A DNA stretch of 54,437 bases from Peptococcaceae bacterium (GTDB taxonomy: Bacteria; Bacillota; Desulfitobacteriia; Desulfitobacteriales; Syntrophobotulaceae). The notes beneath the pieces are model-generated. The model had not been told where the DNA came from. It worked only from the letters and a program-made list of their open reading frames with translations, and did not search any database. Both the position numbers and the translations under genes were made by a program. Below are positions 51,737 to 54,437 of the stretch, piece by piece (the stretch's first letter is position 1; each line of letters begins with the position of its first letter). Where the stretch lies: contig JAAYMU010000100.1 of the NCBI GenBank assembly GCA_012521215.1, positions 1 through 54,437 on the forward strand, in the 5' to 3' direction.

Positions 51737-52276
51737 ATGAAGGAACGTAAACAGTTAAATTTTGCTCAAAGGTGGAAAATTGCTCAGCGGAATTTGTCCC
51801 CTCTTGCCGGTAGCAAAAGGTTGTGGGGGCCGCTTTTGGTCTGCCTGGGGTTGGTTGTTGTCCTGGCCTTAACTCCCTGGCTATGGCAGTACAAACTTGG
51901 TTATAGATTAAAACAACTGGAAAGAAATATGGCCGATTATCAAGATGTAGCCGCCTTAGACCTTGAGGTGACCGAACTTCAGACCCAGCTTGCTAAAATG
52001 AATACCTTTCAGCAAATAATAATTGAAAAGAAAAAAGACCCTCAAGTTATAATTGAAGGTATCACTAAACATTTGCCCCTTGGCTCTCGAATGCTTTCTT
52101 TTGCCTTGGAAGATGAAAATACCATTCAGATAACAGTTATTCTCAACGAGCCGTCTGATATAACCCAACTTTGGGGCAGCCTTAGTAACTCGGATATGTT
52201 TATGGAGTTGGACATCAGCTCCGTTTCGATGCTTGAAGAACAACAAATATTGAATTTAACTTTAAAGTTAAAATAA
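51737..52276 (+). CDS. pilN: Type IV pilus assembly protein PilN
   Basis: A 179-aa bitopic membrane protein. A cytoplasmic N-terminus (about 1-28) is followed by a membrane helix (about 30-52, LLVCLGLVVVLALTPWLW), a coiled coil (about 55-105) and a small ferredoxin-like domain (about 115-179). This is the PilN/GspL-C layout, and the sequence starts directly after pilM, whose product it normally binds. GGGAGG lies inside the end of pilM. The PilM-binding N-terminal motif is short compared with Pseudomonas. Confidence 0.82.
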   Translation: MKERKQLNFAQRWKIAQRNLSPLAGSKRLWGPLLVCLGLVVVLALTPWLWQYKLGYRLKQLERNMADYQDVAALDLEVTELQTQLAKMNTFQQIIIEKKKDPQVIIEGITKHLPLGSRMLSFALEDENTIQITVILNEPSDITQLWGSLSNSDMFMELDISSVSMLEEQQILNLTLKLK

Positions 52277-52294
52277 TCAGGAGAAAAGGCTAGT

Positions 52295-52837
52295 ATGGCT
52301 AATCGTGAAAAACCGTATAAGCAAATAGCTATATTAACAATTATTATTGCCGTAACCTTAATAACTTTGTATGTAGTTTATCTTTTTATTCCTCAATTAA
52401 GTGTTATTCAGGCTAAGACCCAACTTGTTAAGGAGAAAACGGATTATTTGGCTAAAATGGAGAGAGGTTATCGAAATTACTCTCAGTTAGAAGAACAGGC
52501 AGCAGATTTAAGCACTCAAATCTCAGTCTTGGAGAATGAAATTCTCAAAGGAATGGACAAACCGGAAATTGTACTCGCGGTTTACAGTACAGCTAAGCAA
52601 AGTGGGGTTCAGCCGGTAAGCTTAAGTTTTGAAACTCTTGAGGATCAAGGCACTTATGTCGTGCTGCCGCTGGATTTTTCCTGTGAAGGCCCTTATGACA
52701 AGGTTATGGCTTTTATTCAGGAACTCCAGCAAGGGGCGCAATATTTTTTTACGCTTGATAGCATGAATTATAAGCAGCAGGGGGATAAGGTAAATGCTAA
52801 GATGCGATTGCTTACTTATTTTTATAAAGTGGAATAA
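52295..52837 (+). CDS. pilO: Type IV pilus assembly protein PilO
   Basis: A 180-aa bitopic protein. One membrane helix lies at about 12-31 (AILTIIIAVTLITLYVVYLF), a coiled coil at about 40-85, and a ferredoxin-like domain at about 95-180, with LPLDFSCEGPYDKVMAFIQE in the place of the conserved PilO strand. It should pair with PilN in the inner-membrane platform. CAGGAG precedes ATG 52295, 18 bases after pilN. A strong terminator follows, so the operon ends here without pilP or pilQ, as expected in a monoderm. Confidence 0.83.
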   Translation: MANREKPYKQIAILTIIIAVTLITLYVVYLFIPQLSVIQAKTQLVKEKTDYLAKMERGYRNYSQLEEQAADLSTQISVLENEILKGMDKPEIVLAVYSTAKQSGVQPVSLSFETLEDQGTYVVLPLDFSCEGPYDKVMAFIQELQQGAQYFFTLDSMNYKQQGDKVNAKMRLLTYFYKVE

Positions 52838-52873
52838 ATTTTAGTATAATAATTTTTTCAAGCAGACCGATTT

Positions 52874-52908
52874 AGAGCAGGCCCGATTTAGGGTCTGCTC
52901 TATTTTTC
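52874..52908 (+). terminator. Terminator of the pilMNO operon
   Basis: AGAGCAG plus GCCC (52874-52884) pair with GGGT plus CTGCTCT (52891-52901), then ATTTTTC. Strong stem. Confidence 0.9.
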
Positions 52909-52931
52909 GTAAAATTACCAACCCTTATGTG

Positions 52932-52960
52932 GAGTATTTTTTTCTCCGGCGCATAGTTAT
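52932..52960 (+). promoter_or_regulatory. Possible SigE promoter of sigK
   Basis: GAGTATT (52932-52938) resembles the SigE -35, and CATAGTTAT (52952-52960) resembles the -10, with a 13-base spacer. SigE transcribes sigK in Bacillus. The match is partial. Confidence 0.35.
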
Positions 52961-52991
52961 TATTAGGCAGGCGAAAGGGGTTGGCAGAAAA

Positions 52992-53738
52992 ATGATTACC
53001 GAACTTTTCCTAGTGAGTTTGGCTTTATCCGTAATTAAAGGGGTCACACTGCTTGTATCTTATATTAACAACAATGCTTTTCCTCAGCCCTTAGGGGAGC
53101 AGGAAGAAAGTGAATACTTAAAAATATTGGCTGATTTTAAAAGAACGGATATAGAGGCTCCCAATGAGCTTATGGTAGAAAATGCCAGAAATAAGCTAAT
53201 AGAGCATAACTTGAGGCTTGTCGCCCATCTTGTAAAAAAATATGACGGTACGGGAGAGGATAGCGACGACCTTATTTCTATAGGTACAATTGGTTTAATT
53301 AAGGGGATTAATACTTATAACCCTGATAAAGGAACCCGATTGGCGACTTATGCCGCTCGTTGTATAGAAAATGAAATATTAATGTATCTGCGTTCTCTTA
53401 AAAAGTCCAGAGGCGAGGTCTCGATGTATGATCCCATCGGTACAGATAAAGAAGGCAACACCATAAATCTTATTGACGTTTTGGGAACCGATCCCGATGC
53501 TATTTCCGATCAAGTCGAAAGTGAATTTGAACAAAAAGCTGTCTTGGAAAAACTAAAATGTCTATCCCATCGGGAACGTCTGGTAGTCCAACTTCGTTTT
53601 GGTCTTATGAACGCACCTAGAAAAACTCAGAGAGAAATTGCTAAGATTCTGGGTATATCAAGATCTTATGTTTCCAGAATTGAAAAAAAAGCTGTCCAGA
53701 AATTGATGGAGGAAATGAAAGACCATCGTCTTAATTGA
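52992..53738 (+). CDS. sigK: Sporulation sigma factor SigK (pro-form)
   Basis: A 248-aa pro-SigK. The N-terminal hydrophobic pro-sequence (LFLVSLALSVIKGVTLLVSY, residues 5-24) precedes NNNAFPQPL, where cleavage normally occurs. Region 2 contains LIEHNLRLVAHLVKKY and DLISIGTIGLIKGINTYNP; region 4 has the HTH EIAKILGISRSYVSRIEKKA near 212. Relative to Bacillus there is an 11-residue insertion near residues 47-65 (ADFKRTDIEAPNELM). The gene is intact, not split by a skin element. ATG 52992 is chosen by the family N-terminus; AAAGGGG is 11 bases upstream. Confidence 0.95.
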   Translation: MITELFLVSLALSVIKGVTLLVSYINNNAFPQPLGEQEESEYLKILADFKRTDIEAPNELMVENARNKLIEHNLRLVAHLVKKYDGTGEDSDDLISIGTIGLIKGINTYNPDKGTRLATYAARCIENEILMYLRSLKKSRGEVSMYDPIGTDKEGNTINLIDVLGTDPDAISDQVESEFEQKAVLEKLKCLSHRERLVVQLRFGLMNAPRKTQREIAKILGISRSYVSRIEKKAVQKLMEEMKDHRLN

Positions 53739-53801
53739 GGAAACACATTTTAGTCGCAATGCTAATAATTGACAATATTAGATAAATCTTTTATGATTTT
53801 G

Positions 53802-53832
53802 GTAGAAAATGAAAATTTTCTACTTTTTATTG
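53802..53832 (+). terminator. sigK terminator, target of the intron
   Basis: GTAGAAAAT (53802-53810) pairs perfectly with ATTTTCTAC (53815-53823) around GAAA, followed by TTTTTATTG. The group II intron begins immediately behind it at 53833. Confidence 0.9.
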
Positions 53833-54236
53833 GTGCGCCACGCATGGTGCGTAGCTAGGCGGTGAAAGTCCGCTATGGGGGCTGGTAGTTGCCAACCATT
53901 AGCTTAAGGCAAGGGTGTCCCTCGCGAGAGGGAATCTGAAGGAAGCCGGCGGCAAAGTTCCGACCCGAGGAACACGAATCATATTAGGCATATACTGTGG
54001 GATGAGCCTGCCAAACAAGGCAAAATCCAATAAACTGCACGGACACAGTATATGTAGATATGGCGGGTACATGGGATGAAAGTTACGTGCCTTACCGTGG
54101 GAGGTCTCACGGACGCATGGAACGTATTTGCGAAATGCGGTTGAAACAAGATTTGTCGTGAGAAGTCAGCAGAAGCCATAGTACGGAGGTGTTCAAGATA
54201 CCGAAGGAAGGGCCGAACCAAAGGAGGTGTGGGTCA

Positions 54237-54332
54237 ATGAAGGTTACTGAAAGTGGCAATTTAAAACACAGACAACTTCATTTTGAAGACTATCTGCAAA
54301 TGGTAGCTGCGGAACAGAGTGATATTGTATAA
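54237..54332 (+). pseudogene. Truncated start of the intron-encoded protein
   Basis: ATG 54237, behind AAAGGAGG, opens MKVTESGNLKHRQLHFEDYL and ends at TAA 54330-54332 after 31 codons. The start, position and polar leader are those of group II reverse transcriptases, but no RT domain follows in any frame within the 105 remaining bases. A TAATAATACTTGACA sequence follows, which looks like the edge of other DNA. Confidence 0.72.
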
Positions 54333-54394
54333 TAATACTTGACACGAAGACCTCGAACAAATAGTCTAGAAAAAAGAAAAAACGGAGGTCAGCC

Positions 54395-54437
54395 ATGTCA
54401 GAAAAAGTAAAGAGAATTACTAAACAGTATACAAAAG
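54395..54437 (+). CDS. Start of another ORF, possibly a transposase (partial)
   Basis: ATG 54395 follows CGGAGG and reads 14 codons to the window edge: MSEKVKRITKQYTK. The KQYTK end resembles the beginning of IS3-type OrfA proteins, which often continue EFK. If so, an insertion sequence landed in the intron protein gene near 54333. The fragment is too short to be sure. Confidence 0.4.
   Translation, partial: MSEKVKRITKQYTK

Larger units (their letters stand above)
53833..54437 (+). mobile_element. Group II intron, class C-like, right end outside the window
   Basis: GTGCG at 53833 is the intron 5' end. Domain I segments GGCAAGGGTGTCC (53908-53920), GGAATCTGAAGGAAGC (53931-53946) and GAGGAACACGAA (53967-53978) match the pattern of group IIC introns, and AGTCAGCAGAAGCCATAGTA (54164-54183) is the usual segment before the reverse transcriptase gene. 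Insertion right after a rho-independent terminator is the known IIC target rule. The intron-encoded protein frame starts at 54237 but stops after 31 codons, so this copy is probably not autonomous. Domains V and VI are outside. Confidence 0.88.

Noticed and set aside
52992-53738. A skin-type split of sigK
   Set aside because: The reading frame is continuous from pro-sequence to region 4; the mobile element lies behind the gene.
53979-54221. An 80-codon minus-strand frame
   Set aside because: It lies inside the group II intron RNA and has no ribosome site.

Overview
The window looks like chromosome of a low-GC, endospore-forming, probably anaerobic member of the Firmicutes (Clostridia, Peptococcaceae-like). 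The pointers are SpoVS, pro-SigK, the alaS-ireB-ruvX-yrzB-mltG-U32 gene order, IscR/IscS/IscU, menaquinone methylase, a corrinoid-type URO-D methyltransferase homologue, strong AGGAGG ribosome sites and frequent TTG/GTG starts. No species can be named from this sequence alone. Most of it is ordinary housekeeping DNA. I see no CRISPR array, rRNA, tRNA or prophage.

Layout. 1-5450: an unknown protein, the YmdB phosphodiesterase and SpoVS, then an M19 dipeptidase, a PHP-domain phosphoesterase and an LL-DAP-type aminotransferase. 5520-11050: HD hydrolase, guaB, uppP, phoU, an unknown 408-aa protein and rnhA. 11100-12990: a structured, protein-free segment ending in two terminators, then a URO-D-like methyltransferase and a 48-residue ORF. 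13000-22900: SKI2-type helicase, ComFB, menG, CBS protein, hotdog thioesterase, YigZ, FAD oxidoreductase, PRC-barrel protein, nth and a uridine-kinase-like protein. 23090-30640: thrC, a chemoreceptor remnant, a small RNA candidate, CorA, CYTH, pepF, an Mrp ATPase and adenosylhomocysteinase. 30800-31490: a ~600-nt RNA candidate closed by its own terminal helix, compatible with OLE RNA. 31490-38340: bactofilin with a shortened membrane partner, uvrC, YdcZ, a YfcE phosphoesterase, a DUF2103-like protein and rarA. 38490-42560: iscR-iscS-iscU, a second PRC-barrel protein, a zinc ribbon and an AI-2E-type permease. 42690-50460: the alaS-to-U32 block. 50540-53740: pilM-pilN-pilO and sigK. 53833-end: a group II intron of class C type placed directly behind the sigK terminator, with its protein reading frame ending after 31 codons.

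How parts fit together. iscR-iscS-iscU form an iron-sulfur assembly unit behind a promoter that could also be the regulator's target. The bactofilin pair suggests a cell-envelope scaffold. pilMNO encode the inner-membrane platform of a type IV pilus, without motor or pilin genes nearby. SpoVS (SigH-type promoter) and SigK (possible SigE promoter) mark the sporulation programme.

The most interesting content is non-coding: the two-module RNA at 11111-11459, the ~600-nt RNA at 30840-31490, a ~95-nt RNA at 24831-24925, several short tandem repeats in promoter regions, and the disrupted intron at the right edge. All identities are read by eye from sequence; none was checked against a database.
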